Positions 1 to 11,097 of a stretch of DNA of 64,000 nucleotides are shown here, piece by piece. This DNA is from Coenobita brevimanus (Eukaryota > Arthropoda > Malacostraca > Decapoda > Coenobitidae). Location: NCBI GenBank assembly GCA_032717465.1, contig CM064663.1, forward strand, positions 14,069,989-14,133,988. The letters run 5' to 3'. Position numbers and translations under genes: made by a program. Within the stretch, counting starts at the first letter, position 1. The number at the start of each line of letters is the position of its first letter. Under the pieces are notes generated by a model. It was not told where the DNA came from and did no database searches. It saw only the letters and a list, made by a program, of their open reading frames with translations.

Positions 1-537
1 GTCCCAGCTCCTGACCTCCCGGTCCACCATGCTCACCTCAACCATGTCCAGTGCTTCTTCTTTGCTGTTCCCATCTCTGTCACAATCATGTGTCCTGGTT
101 CTTCCGTTCACTCCGTCCCCGCTAGTGGTCTCTACAAAGCACCTGACTATTGTACCGTCAAATCAGAGTCCGTCATCACTTATGCCACTCGCTATCACCA
201 GGCTGTTCGTAATCACTCCTATGACATCTTTTAACCACTCGACATGCCTTCTACCTTACCATCTGCCAACATTACCATCACCTCCCCTAACTTGCGCATG
301 CTAACCTTCCTCAATGACAGTGATTTCATTATGAATCAATTCTCTCTGGCCTTCAGCCGTTCAGGGGTTCATCCAACAGTTGTGTTTCCCCCTGTGGTTA
401 TCACTTTCATAGGTTTTCTACTCATCACCTGTGCAGTGCATTATTGTGTCAGAAAAATGGAACGTCGACTCCAGGAAATCAGAGTCGCTACAGGCATAGT
501 ACGCCCTACACATGACGTAGAAACTCCCCGTACTTAG
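1..537 (+). pseudogene. C-terminal end of a retroelement envelope (Env/F-like) gene
   Basis: Frame 1 is open from the left edge to the stop at 535-537 except for one in-frame TAA at 232-234. The end of the product has one strong hydrophobic segment at about 393-450, followed by a short basic tail (HYCVRKMERR) at about 439-465. That is the usual anchor plus cytoplasmic tail of errantivirus-type envelope glycoproteins. Cysteines and an Asn-rich stretch lie upstream. The gene sits about 420 bp before an apparent 3' LTR, which is where env lies in gypsy/errantivirus elements. The upstream part is outside the window. It is not an obvious copy of the envelope gene near 15515-18424. The Env assignment rests on architecture and context, not on a recognised fusion peptide. 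Confidence 0.5.
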
Positions 538-957
538 TGCCCTCACATTCAGTGACTACCAATGCCGTCTGCCAATTAACCAAACTGTGAACAGCACTCT
601 GCCTACTAGAAAATGATGGTATTTTTTTCATGCATTACTGAGTGACAGTGTATTCTACAGAAAATACAAATGAAAAAAAAAAAATGCAGGAAGAACAACA
701 ATAGAACTCTCATATCTACTCCTTGTTTATCATGTATCAAACTATTATTGTGTAATTCCCATTATGTTTATATATACCTTCGACCCTTACTGGATTTGTA
801 CCTATTAATCCTTGTATATCTTATATGTATATATCCTTCTAATTCCCTCCCCTCAACATGGCCATGTCTACCCTACTGCCCCTGTATCATCCTTATCCCT
901 TGTACAAACCTCCAGGTCCTGCCTTACTACTATAATCAAACACCATTTAACTCCCAG

Positions 958-1225
958 TGTCAGGAGACACCTTTTCAGCTACCCGGGGGAGTAGTGTACC
1001 CCCTCCACAATATGTCTACCCCCGATGTATATATGTCCCCCCCCAGTGCATACATGCCCCCACAAAACTTGCTAGGTCAGCATGCTTTCCCACGCCTGAA
1101 GACGGCGTTATTGCATCAGTTGATAGCAGACAGCCGAGACGGGCAGTCTATTTTACTGTGAGCTTGTAATAAACTCCTTATCTAGCTGTTTGTACACGGA
1201 GTTTCTATTACCAAAGTATTGCAAG

Positions 1226-1226
<1 letters not shown>
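958..1226 (+). repeat. Start of a 3' LTR, truncated
   Basis: It begins TGTCAGGAGACACC directly after a short pyrimidine-rich stretch. It contains a TATA-like TATATAT at about 1026, a CAGTCTATTTT initiator-like site at 1144 and a polyadenylation signal AATAAA at 1168-1173. No matching CCTGACA end is seen before the TA microsatellite at 1228, so the LTR seems cut off where the neighbouring LINE ends. The 538-957 stretch between env and LTR is 3' untranslated sequence with nothing else recognisable. Confidence 0.5.

Positions 1227-1227
<1 letters not shown>

Positions 1228-1260
<33 letters not shown>
1228..1260. repeat. TA microsatellite at the LINE 3' end
   Basis: About 16 TA units lie exactly where the 3' tail of the minus-strand LINE should be. 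Another copy of the same LINE family (ending at 48719) has a plain A tail instead. The TA run may therefore have grown out of the tail. Confidence 0.8.
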
Positions 1261-1261
<1 letters not shown>

Positions 1262-2430
1262 TAACAAGAAGGAACCAAAGGCCACGAGCCCACAAACTGT
1301 TCCTCCCAAGAGAAAACCAAGATACAAGAGAGAGCCAAATTCAAGATCTGAACATTTCGAGATGCCTGGACACACTGCATTTGAAAGACTGGAGATCATA
1401 GCTAGCAGGAAATACAGACAGAGGGAGACAGTTCCAGAGTTGACCTGTTGCATAATTGAAGGACTGGGAGTAACGGTTAACTCTTACATTAGAGAGTTGG
1501 ACAGAAAATGGATGAGAGTTTGCTTCTAGATGGGTGCTATGCGCCTGTCATAGAAGTGGAGGAATGCAAGCATAAAGTTGAGAGGAGCAGTGACAATTGA
1601 AGTAGCGGTAGAAAAGAGATAAAGATGCAACAGTGCAGCAAAGAGACAGAGGTTGAAAGGAGCCAGTAAGGGGAGGAGAGTTAATGAGACGAAAAGCCTT
1701 TGACTCCACCCTATTAAGAAGAGCCGTTATGTGGGGAGCCTCCCCACACATGAGAGTTGTACTCCATGCAGGGGCAGATACCCGTGTATAGAGTCAACAA
1801 TTGTGCAGGGGTAAAGAAGGAACGGAGTCGGTTTAGCACATCTAATCTCTTGGAAGCAGATTTTAGAAGAGATATAATATGATCATTCCAAGATAAGTCC
1901 CGAGTGAATGAAACCCCAAACATGTTCAAGGATGATGCAGGATTCAGCTGAATATTATTAAACATTAGTGGGTACACCTGTGGAAGATTTTGTCGGGTTG
2001 AGAGGCGTCAGAACTGAGTCATTGATGCATTAAAAACAAGATTATTTTTACCCCAGTCAGACATACAAGCCAAGTCAGACATTCGGTGTACCATAGCCTC
2101 ATCCCTTGTCTGTTGAAGAAACTGCTGAGATGGACGTTGCGGGAACAGAATGGAAAGGTGAAGGGTGGAATCATCAGCATACGAGTGGATAGTGTTAGAT
2201 GTACAGGTTAGAAAGTCATTGATGAATAAAAGGAAGAGAGTTGGTGATAGGACAGAACCCTGAGGAACACCACTGTTGATAGATCCAGGAGAAGATCGAT
2301 GGCCGCCTATAACGGCGGCTATAGAACGACCAGAAAGGAAGCTATAAATGAAGGCACAGATAGAAGGATAGAAACCGTAAGAGGGCAGTTTGGAAAATAA
2401 AGCTTTATGCCAGACTCGATCGAAAGCCTT

Positions 2431-2433
<3 letters not shown>
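1254..2433 (-). mobile_element. Jockey-like LINE family 1, 5'-truncated copy
   Basis: This is the C-terminal half of a non-LTR reverse transcriptase read on the minus strand. From 5' to 3' it shows KAFDRVWHK (about 2405-2433), SGVPQGSVLSPTLFLLFIND (about 2215-2275), and the catalytic YADD inside IHSYADDSTLHLS (about 2155-2200). Then come a DWGKNNL segment, a LNMFGVSF thumb segment near 1900, and a region down to the 3' tail. Reading frames change near 2010, 1980 and 1715, so it is a pseudogene. The family prefix is lost abruptly where an AT/GT microsatellite begins at 2433. The family encodes an AP-like endonuclease plus RT, but only RT survives here. Jockey-like is inferred from motif style. 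Confidence 0.85.

Positions 2434-2514
<81 letters not shown>
2433..2514. repeat. Compound (AT)n(GT)n microsatellite
   Basis: About 22 AT units run directly into about 20 GT units. The repeat abuts the 5' truncation point of the family-1 LINE, inside the codons of KAFD. The reading frames through it are artefacts. Confidence 0.97.
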
Positions 2515-2519
<5 letters not shown>

Positions 2520-3242
2520 TGGTCCAGTCGGGAACAGGATCGTGGATAAATAACCCGTTGCTGGAACTGGCCGGTGAAGTAATAGGTTTTTGGGTAATTA
2601 GGTGCAAATGCAAACATAAGTCTATAAACTATTAAAGCTAGATCCGGATGGCAAATTATTTTTATGAAGACTTTCCACAACCCTGTGGAAAGTTTTATTT
2701 TTCTAGTGATTATTACTGTATTATTATCACTTTAGTAGAAAGTCGATATTTCAAATTCTGTTTGGCCTAGATTCTTGTAGCTTGGTCAGCTTAAAGAGCT
2801 GTCCACTTTTTTTTTGTCCAAAAACGGCGGCAATCCGTCAACTGGCTTTCCAGATGTTACCTCGAATATAGAAAAGTGATTTAGTCATCCTATCTCAAGA
2901 ACCGCTTAAGCTAGGAAGCTAAAATTTTACTGAAACATAGACTGAAGGCAGACACAGTGCAGAAAGAAATATGGTGCTACTCGGTTGATTATTCTCTGAG
3001 ATCGGCTGGGGTAAAAAAATAACGGAGTTTTTCCCTATATTTTGAATGTCACCTGATTTTCCATGAAGGATTAAAGCTACAGCCACCAAACTTGGTAAAA
3101 TATCAGTGACTTTAACTTCAAGGTCCCTTTACAGCTCGGCTTCTAGTAGGTAATGGTTATGGGAAGGTATTCTTTATCAAATATTCCTTGGGCAATTTTG
3201 CCATGTTCTAGGTATTATTATTAATATTATCATTATTATGTG
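2515..3242. other. Unrecognised non-coding stretch
   Basis: AT-rich sequence with no convincing coding frame, no terminal repeats and no match to the other elements in this window. A short run of TTA/ATT-rich sequence (about 3205-3240) precedes the LINE fragment. Confidence 0.5.
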
Positions 3243-3851
3243 CGTTTAAGTACTTGGCTAGTGTGTTGGGTAAGGATGGAAGTTCAGAGAGTGAGGTGCT
3301 TTAAAGGGTGCAACAAGGAAGAAAGTTTGCTGGTTCCTTGACAGCAGTGATAAGAAACAGGGAAGTGAGCGTGGAAGTGAAAAAGTCAGTACAGGACAGT
3401 ATTGTGATACCAACTCTAAGGTAATGGAAGTGAAGGTTGGACCTTTTTGGAGGGACAGAAGTCAAGAGTGAGAGCAGTGGAAATGGGTTATTTGAAAGGA
3501 GCATGTGGAGTCACATGGAGAGACAGACTGACAAATGAGAAAGTGATGTGGATGTGGATGTGATAAGAAGCCTTAGGAGAAACACAATGAGGTGGTTCGG
3601 GCGTGGAGAGGATGGAGAGAGAGAGACTGACGAGGAAAGTGTGTGTGTGAGGTGGAGGGGGGAGAGGGATGGGGACGCCAAGGATGAGATGGAGGGATGG
3701 AATGGAGAGGTATATGAGAGAGGGGTGTGTGAGCTAGGACCAGGGCAATGAAATGGCGGGGGACAGGGCGACATGGAGGCGATCTGTTTGTGGGCGCCCC
3801 TTACAGGATTAAGGCGTCTGGCAATAGATAGATAGATAGACTGATAGATAG
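3243..3851 (+). mobile_element. TAGA-tailed LINE, 3' fragment (copy 1)
   Basis: 5'-truncated fragment homologous to 42245-42904 (minus) and 59634-60091 (minus). It begins in the thumb segment corresponding to TFKYLGS (tttaagtacttgg at 3245). It passes a degenerate version of the region before the WFGRG motif at about 3595 (WFGHV in the other copies) and an Arg/Gly-rich acidic segment. It ends at GGCGTCTGGCAATAGATAGA, with a TAGA tail to about 3851. Many frameshifts show it is old. The C-terminal thumb/WFGHV/GRPR arrangement is typical of non-LTR reverse transcriptases. I do not assign a clade. Confidence 0.8.
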
Positions 3852-3896
3852 ATTATTATTATTATTCATTCTTTATTATTATTATTATTATTATTA

Positions 3897-3935
<39 letters not shown>

Positions 3936-3937
3936 GA
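3851..3937. repeat. (ATT)n microsatellite
   Basis: An almost pure TTA/ATT trinucleotide run, interrupted by CATTC and an oligo-T, directly follows the TAGA tail of the LINE fragment. Confidence 0.95.
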
Positions 3938-3959
3938 ACTAATATTATTATTACCATTA

Positions 3960-4370
3960 CTATTCTTCTGTGGAAAAGAAATTGACCTATGGGAATAATG
4001 ATCTCTTGTGGAAACTTAATTACTTGAGGAATTTCACCCATGAAGGAAGAAAAGTCCATTCAGGATAATATGAATGTGGAAAAATGTCTCCACAGATCAG
4101 AAATAGTTCCATGTAGTAAACAGGTCATAAGTTAAATAATTCCATGACGCAAATTAGTCCAGAGATTGATCTGGAATAAGGGAAACATAAGTTCAGGGGA
4201 GGTATAAGTACCATGTAGAAAATTAGTTAGTGGCAAAAAATAGGTGTGGGTAAGAGGCAGATAATTGACCCATGAGGGAAAAAAAAGGCTCCTGAAGAAA
4301 CAGGCCAGTGGGGGAAAAGGATCCAGTGAACAGGTTCACAAGGGAAATTAGGTACATGTTGGTTGAGTCC
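3960..4370. repeat. Degenerate short-period minisatellite
   Basis: Quasi-periodic sequence in which motifs like TCCATGNNG, GTGGAAA, AAATTAGT and GGGAAA recur roughly every 20-35 bp. No unit is exact, so the period is only an impression by eye. No coding frame is present. Confidence 0.4.
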
Positions 4371-6756
4371 AAGAAGGTATATTGTAAGACCGACTCATAT
4401 GTGAGTGAAAATTACTTCATTATCATGTAATAATTATCATATATGCATATAGGTATATGTGTGCACTAAATGTGTGTGCATATTTTAAGCAACTGTACCT
4501 GCAAGAGGTGTAAGCAAAGAGCTCCTTGCATCACATGCAGCATCAAAGAAGATGATCAGCAGCAGACCAAGCTTTGTCATCCTTAGGGCCAATATCTGTG
4601 AAGGCAATCAGCCTTTTAACATTGTGGAAAGTTCATTTATCTGTCATACAATACTTTTTTCCTCATCAGTACATAGGGGTCTGGCGCCATGATACTAAGT
4701 ACAGACATTTAAGGCAAGGGTGACAAACCCTGATAAGCCCGAGAGGCATCGTTTTAACAATGATCCTGAAACAACCCTCGGACTGAAACCCTTATGGTTC
4801 TTGTCCAAAATCCAATAGACCAGAAAGCGTCGATTTGGTTAAACAGTTACCACCCATCATAGTATATGTTTCCCTAGATTAGAAGAAACCATTTGGCTTG
4901 TCACTCGGGTAGAGTCACCAGAAAGATGCATTACATGGAGGAAATGGATGGTGGCCACGCCCACCTACCATATAGTTTGTAAAAAATATATATCGCATTG
5001 GAAATGTAATAAGAAACATTTCAAAGGGCTTCCAAATGTATATTAATGTACGGCTGTTGTATCTTAAGTAAAGGTTCATATCCATGTAATGCACTTCTAT
5101 AATAAGTTAATAATTGCTTTTTCTTCTAGTTGCTGTCACTTATATAAATACTGGCTTTGAAGCAGAAGACGAAATCCCTATTTATGCCAAGGAGGATGTT
5201 CACCAAATCATTGACAAAACTAACAAATGCGTGTAAAATCCACTTCATACTCTTACCCTCTTACCCCATCTCTGCCCTTCGCTTGCTCAATGCAGCTGTT
5301 TGCAAGACAGGTCATTGTCATAACACCAGATCACCTTTGGGTACGATGTGAAATGGGGCGGGTAATCATGATAAACGCGAACACCCCCTCGCCCCTGACA
5401 TAAATAGCCTTTGCACATTCATCTTCAAAGCGGGTGTTAAGACAAGGTTGGGGAGTTTGCGTTTAGTTACAGCAGCTCCATACCAAAAGGATGGGAAGAG
5501 GTAATAAAACAACATAGTGTCATTTTCGTAAAGTTTAGTGCTTGACAGGAACATATACGGTACACCGAGGATCACGGACTATAGCTCGCAGGCTAGGTAT
5601 AGCACTGGACATTTCATCTGACACATTCACTTTTTTTGTTTTAATTGTTTCTCTTTTTTATGTGGATTTGTAAAAGATAAATTTTTCAGAGCCTGATTTG
5701 ACACAAGGCATGTGCATGGTAAGGGGTCCTAGGGCCAAGTCATCACATTGATGGATCGCATAGCACACAAGAGACGTACAGTTGGTACACATTAATTCTC
5801 ACCTTTTCACATTATATCACCCATATTTTATTTTTATTTTATCACTGTCATTCGCTTGCACTGGTTTATTTAATTTTTCTTTGTCTGCCAAGATCACAAA
5901 CGAAACAGAGAAATAATCTTGTGATAGAAAGCACAAGGGAGGTGCACCACGCTACCTCTGGTGATAACTGGATGCCTGCTGCCCTCCTCACCCAGTGGTG
6001 GGCTGAAGCAGATTGCACAGGCGTCTCCTAACTGGTATGGAGTAGTGTGACGGCGAGAGAAAGCGTAAGCGTCACTTCTGTGAGGGTATGGAGCACAGTG
6101 TTATTTTTATTGGTTATTGCCTGGGAAAACGCTTACTGCTATGCATGGGGGATCCCCCAGGGCGTGATATATGTATGTTATGATGAAGGACGATGCTGAA
6201 CTTCACCGGCCACCTCTTTGTGCAAGTGAGAGTGAGTGTGTGTATAGAGAAATGCCATGGATGCCGCTATTCCCCGAAGACCGTGTGTTCACGGATCACT
6301 TACCAAGTCTACAGTACTTCTGCTATTATTTCAAGGGTGATAGTAGCCTCTACTAGTAGACTCTCTGCTAAGCAGAGACTGCCCTCAGTGAAAAAGGGAG
6401 CACCCTAATCTACACAGAACAATGTTTCTCCAGTCCGCGCCTACTGAAACTTCCAGGCAGTGCATAAGGCTGCTACTGGGCCTAGATGATAGTGGACAGT
6501 ATGTATCCTACAGGCTGGGACTGTGATGGGAGCAAGCCTGAAGTCGTCTTCCTCGTTTTTTGCAAGCGTCCTTGGAGATGGCACTAGGGACACCACCAAT
6601 CCATCTTGTGCAAAGATAGTGCATGCTGGGAACAGTGTATAAATTTAAGACAGTCCCCACCCTGCCTTTTATCTGTACAAAACTCGATAAAAACAACTAG
6701 AAAGCGCTCACAGATCACATACCTTCGCCAATGCCACTGCCAGTAAAAAGGATGCA
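4371..6756. other. Unrecognised non-coding stretch
   Basis: No convincing coding frame, terminal repeat or RNA gene. The short open frames (for example 5366-5575 minus and 6171-6408 plus) have no recognisable motif and are near chance length. It may be host intergenic or intronic DNA, or transposon debris too old to recognise. Confidence 0.4.
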
Positions 6757-7320
6757 GATCCGGATCCGTGGACATAGGATCTGGATCTGAATCCGCAATA
6801 AATTTAATCAGTTCTTTCTTTGTCCAGGGCCCACCATTCCACAAATTTTCACTGAAAATAATTGAGAACTTTTGGAGATATTGTGCGGGATACTCCGGAT
6901 CCGGATTCAGATCCGCCTCTAATTTAATAATTTCTTCCTTGACCATTGGCCCATCCTCCACTAAATTTCATCAAAATTCGGTCACAAGTTTCTGAGTAAT
7001 ATTGGATCCGGATCCGTGGATACAGGATCCGGATACGACCCCATATTTAACAAAATCTTTCTTGGTCCTTGGCGCACGTTCCTACAAAATTTCATTGCAA
7101 TTCATTGAGAACTTTTGGAGAATTTTGTATGGGATACTCTGGATCCATATCTGGCCCAATATTTAATAATTTAATCCTTCGTCCATGGCCCACAGTTCCA
7201 CAAAATCTCGTTAAAATCTATTCATAACTTTTAGAATAATCCTTCTAACAGACATGCAGACAGACAGACAAACCAACAAACCAATGCAGGGTAAAACATA
7301 ACCTCCTTGGTGGAGGTAAT
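6757..7320. repeat. Higher-order tandem repeat with ATCCGGATCC motifs
   Basis: GATCCGGATCCGTGGA recurs at 6757 and 7005 (248 bp apart). GGGATACTC followed by a second GGATCC-type motif recurs at 6887 and 7131 (244 bp apart). Each half-unit contains a CACAAATTTTC/AAATTTCATT block and a TTGAGAACTTTTGGAG block. This is therefore a dimeric array of about 125-bp monomers. It ends with an ACAG-rich run (7252-7280) and the inverted repeat ACCTCC TTGG TGGAGGT at about 7301-7317. The ending resembles the tails of old dispersed repeats in invertebrate genomes. Confidence 0.65.
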
Positions 7321-7639
7321 GACAGGACCTGGGCCTCTGCTATTAAAGGGCCTCTCTATCCCGCTCAGACACCGAGGAAAGCAGTCCAGAGGGATTGGTG
7401 GAGGAGGCCCACAATGTTCATAGCATATCCTCCACGAAATTCGGCAGAGGATAGAATCCACTAGAGAAATATCATGCATAAAAATTCAATGTTGCTCGGA
7501 GCTTCTCTGTTAGGGGTTGGTGAGGCACTCTGTCCCCAGAGGCAATGGGCTGGGGCTTACTCTTTGCAGCGCTCTGGTACTAGAACCAGATTTCTCACAA
7601 TCAAGGCTGAAACCGCTAACTACGTTTACGAGAACTTAG
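7321..7639. other. Unrecognised stretch
   Basis: No frame or repeat recognised. It may belong to the flanks of the DIRS-like remnant that follows. Confidence 0.4.
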
Positions 7640-8720
7640 GTTGCAGGTGAGGGAAACAGGTATATAAGTGTCGACTTCATCTAGTCCTCCTCTATCACAT
7701 TCGGGCCACTTGTCGGCATAGAGTGTACCTTGGGAAGGTGGAGCAGTAAATGCATTGTGTTTTTGGTGACGAAGAGGTCCACCTGCATGTGGCCATACCT
7801 GAGAACCAATGAGTTGAATATAACCCTCCAGACAGTCCATTCAACTGAGGCTAGCTTTAACCTGAAGTGTGCATTGGCCCTCTGGTTCTCCCCAGAAAAT
7901 TCTGTTCCAACAGGTACCAATGGCAATGGTAAGTTAGCCACTGGATTTGTTCTGTCTGTGCCAGGAAGGGCTCTTCCCTTGACATGCCATACTGTTTCAT
8001 GCAATGCACTACAAGTTGGCTGTGCCTTTGCATTACCTGTAATTCCCTGATATTTATGTGCTTGAAACATTGTCTCTGTCCAAGCCCCCAGTTGTTGATG
8101 CCCCACTCATGACAGAATGCCCTCCCAAGTCTTAGGCATTGGTTACAATCGTAGGAGTCTGGCACCATCCATCATCAAAGCAGCCTCGTGGGGCTGGCAG
8201 GGACTGGATGGAGCATGTCTCCTGTGCAACATCCTTTCTCCTGGGATCACCTTTACCTCCCGTGGTAGGTGGTAGTGGCACAACTTGCCAAGTTAAGTGC
8301 TCACTGCAGTGGCTCCCCATGTCTTCATGACTTCAGGTTGGCGTGAACTGTCTTAAACAATTTTCCCGAAGGCAACATGCACTGTCTGGGGAAAAACGAA
8401 CTCATACATGCTTGGTGTTCTACTCGAGACATAACCAGATTACTTGCTTCACAGGGTTCAACAAAGATTTTCCATATTGATTTTGAAGCCGAGCTCCCCA
8501 GATGACTTGATTACTTAGCCTGAATTTTCTGGACACTCCTCCTTGGTGGCTGGTGCGAGAAGCCAGTTGTTGAGATACATTAATACATTGATCCCCTCTG
8601 TCACCATATGATGCACCAGCACGTTTACTAGTCTGATGAAGACATGACGAGCTATGTAAAGACTGATAGGCCAGAATGTTGACTGGTGAATAAGTAAGCC
8701 TTCTAGATCAGTGCTTGTTG
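7640..8720 (-). pseudogene. DIRS-like retrotransposon RT/RNase H remnant
   Basis: Read on the minus strand, 8550-8670 gives a segment ending NVLMYLNNWLLAP. This matches the position and context of the catalytic YLDDWLL of DIRS/Ngaro reverse transcriptases, with both aspartates changed to Asn. Downstream are a GFKIN segment, a GWG-like start of the RNase H domain near 8120 and a HINIREL segment at about 8036-8062. The VEWTVW plus QVDLFVTK segments (7762-7860) follow; the usual form in these elements is EW..........VDLFAT. Frames shift several times, so the gene is dead. Neither a tyrosine recombinase nor split terminal repeats were seen. The family call is from memory of motif order, without alignment. 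Confidence 0.55.
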
Positions 8721-9590
8721 AGTGACACTCCTTTGCTAGTGTTAAGTTTTAAAGAGTAAGGGCCTTTGTGCCTTTTTTTCATGGTGAATGTGTTCAATGA
8801 TGAGGCTGGTGCCTTGTAGTCCAGTCTGGTGCACTTGGAGAGCTTGTAGTGATCAGAAGGAGCTCTCCACTACATGAGAAAGGTTAGAGCAGAGAGCGGG
8901 AGGTGTATAGTATGTGGGAGGCGAGTATATGCCTCCTCTACATAAGCATCCAGGACCTGGTTAGGAGAAAAGGGAGCCTCCCAGATGATTGCTTCCCTTG
9001 CCACTCACTCTGTCCTGATGAACGCAATGTTTCTCACGTTATTGCAGTTTGTCACTGTCTGCAATGGAGATTAATATCAAGTTATTTAAAGTATTGTTGA
9101 AACTGAGATGCGAGTACCAGCACAGAACCTGAGTAGTTAGATGACAGTTTCACTGCTCTTCACTGACGCTGGGAACCGAATAGGCATGACCCCATAAGGA
9201 ACTTTGTAAGAGTCAGTCCATTCCTCCAGGCATGGCAGGAAGCAGGCCAGTGACAATGACTACTCTGAGAACATTGACCCATTCCAAATGTCGTGGTTGT
9301 CAAGTTCCCACTTGGCCCAGGAAAAGGAGAGCATCTCCATCAATGCTGAAACCAGTCGTTGTACAATGCCGTCTTCTTCAGTGGAAGGTGCAGCATTTAC
9401 CTCACCACTGTAGGTGTCTGTGATGGCTGTGGCCTGATCCCCAGGCTAAAACAGTGACAGCAGTTCACAGTACTTGCTCAGTGAAAACACTGTGTGCCAC
9501 ATGGGCCAGAAAGACCAAATGAACTTGAAACTAATGCTAAATATTGTATTATCCGTCAGGAGAAAACATTGAGTGGAGCCTTGGGAAAAC
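8721..9590. other. Unrecognised stretch beside the DIRS-like remnant
   Basis: It could be the more 5' part of the same minus-strand element, but I cannot identify motifs. No long open frame is present. Confidence 0.35.
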
Positions 9591-10200
9591 AAAGGAGAGC
9601 ATCGCATAATGGAAATAGCTCGTCGTGCCCATTCAGACTGAAAACTGTGTGCAGTTGTGCAAGCCACACATTACATACTATACTAGACCAATTATGGCCT
9701 CGGTAAACATAGCATGACAGAAGAATTCTGCCTAGCTAGAATCCAGTGAAAAAGTTGTAAACCTCATTCTCAAACAGCATACTAAAAACTACACTATATT
9801 GACATTATGAAGAGTAAAAACTAAATTCTGTCCTGAGAGAAAAAGTATAGGATGATGGAAATAGCTCGTCATGCTTAGACAGACAGACCACTGTGTGGAC
9901 CTTGGGGCTTAAGGGAATTAAGCCAAAAAGCTTGTAACTACGAAAAATAACGCAAATGGAGAAAGACATGTTGTAGCTCCATGCGAGCAAAGTCCAGGAT
10001 GAGCACCATGCAATATAGGAAGCATTCCCTACTTGGTGAAATCTGTGCTCCATGAGGAGCCAGCAGCCACACTAAAAAACATATTTTCAGATGTCATATA
10101 GTAAGACAGCAGTCCAATCCCCGACAGCCTAGCATGGCAGAAGCAAACCACGGCAGTCATATCGACTGAGAAACTGCGCACGGTGAGGAGCTGCAAACCA
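9591..10200. repeat. Degenerate direct repeats, about 250-280 bp apart
   Basis: The motif ATGGAAATAGCTCGTC (G or A) TGC recurs near 9609 and 9856. A related CATGGCAGAAGCAAACC...GACTGAGAAACTG block occurs near 10133. Similar flanking text (ACTGTGTG, AAGCC, TAGCATGACAGAAG) suggests two or three diverged repeat units. Possibly an old tandem array or part of a retroelement leader. Confidence 0.4.
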
Positions 10201-11097
10201 GAAATTAATATACTGAAGCCAAGTAAGACGAATGACAAAAAAAAAGAAAAAAAGAAACAAGGGCAATTCCTGCAAGACGCAGGCTTACTATGCAACCGTG
10301 AAAGTAGTAGCACAGACTCGAGAAGATGCTGGTGCAAGGGTTGCTCATGCATTGCACGGAGAGAGAGAATGACTTGCCTTGCCGACACCAGCATTAAGCA
10401 AAGGAAGGACAGGAAAGGGGTGATGGGGTAAGGATATGGGAGGATTGTACTCACGTTGGCCAGCTTTCACTTTTTGTTAGGCTGCATTTATTTCCACGAT
10501 TTTGTGGGTATAGTTCCCTGCTGCATCCAGCAGAAGTGAAAGGAGCTAACTCTACAGGTAACTAAATGCTGACTCGCCCACCTTGCCATTAATATTATTT
10601 TATCGAAAGAAAATGGAGAGGGGCACATTCACACACTGGCACTGAGGATCCACACTCTGTTTATACAATATCTTGCAATGCACCCCTTTTCTCTAGGAAG
10701 GAAAATTGTGGACTACAAGAGAAGGGCACCTTCACTCTGCAGTCCATTGGACTTACCTAGAGATGAGCCTCTGACAACAAAATCAACGTTAAGCCTCCCT
10801 TTGTAATGTTAAGCCAAATTGTGTGTAAATGCAACTAGCAGTGCAACCTATCTTTCTTAGAGTTAGCCGTATTATGGAAAACTGACGACGGTATTTTAGA
10901 CATCCTTAAAGGTAGACAAATTCGTGGATGGACGAAACAGCAATCACACACATTTCTTCTCCAAATAACACACTCACTAATTCATCCACTGATCTTGGAG
11001 AAATTTTTTGCGGGGAGGGGGGTGATGCGGGATTGAGAATCTGAAGTGGAAGTCAGTATTTACATCTACTGGTCGCCATGACTTGTTTTAGTCTGTA
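10201..11097. other. Unrecognised non-coding stretch
   Basis: No coding frame with recognisable content. The open frame 10029-10454 (minus) is Ser/Leu/Phe-rich, has no motif and overlaps an A-rich tract, so I do not call it. Confidence 0.4.

Noticed and set aside
670..1161. 163-codon frame upstream of and across the truncated LTR
   Set aside because: Overlaps the LTR start and AATAAA region, has low-complexity Lys/Tyr/Leu content, and shows no motif.
2390..2680. Open frames with long Tyr-Ile and Thr-His runs
   Set aside because: They read through the AT/GT microsatellite that interrupts the LINE.
3511..3774. Pro/Ser-rich minus-strand frame, with similar frames at 15015-15429 and 59678-60031
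   Set aside because: Antisense of the Arg/Gly/Glu-rich C-terminus of the TAGA-tailed LINE.
6121..6170. GGGGATCCCCCAGGGCGTGAT looked briefly like part of a spliceosomal U1 RNA
   Set aside because: Only a short G/C-rich similarity. The 5' splice-site-pairing sequence and the Sm site are not in place.
7681..8106. 141-codon minus frame considered as a host gene
   Set aside because: Its motifs (HINIREL, VEW, VDLF) and neighbours fit a DIRS-like RNase H remnant better.
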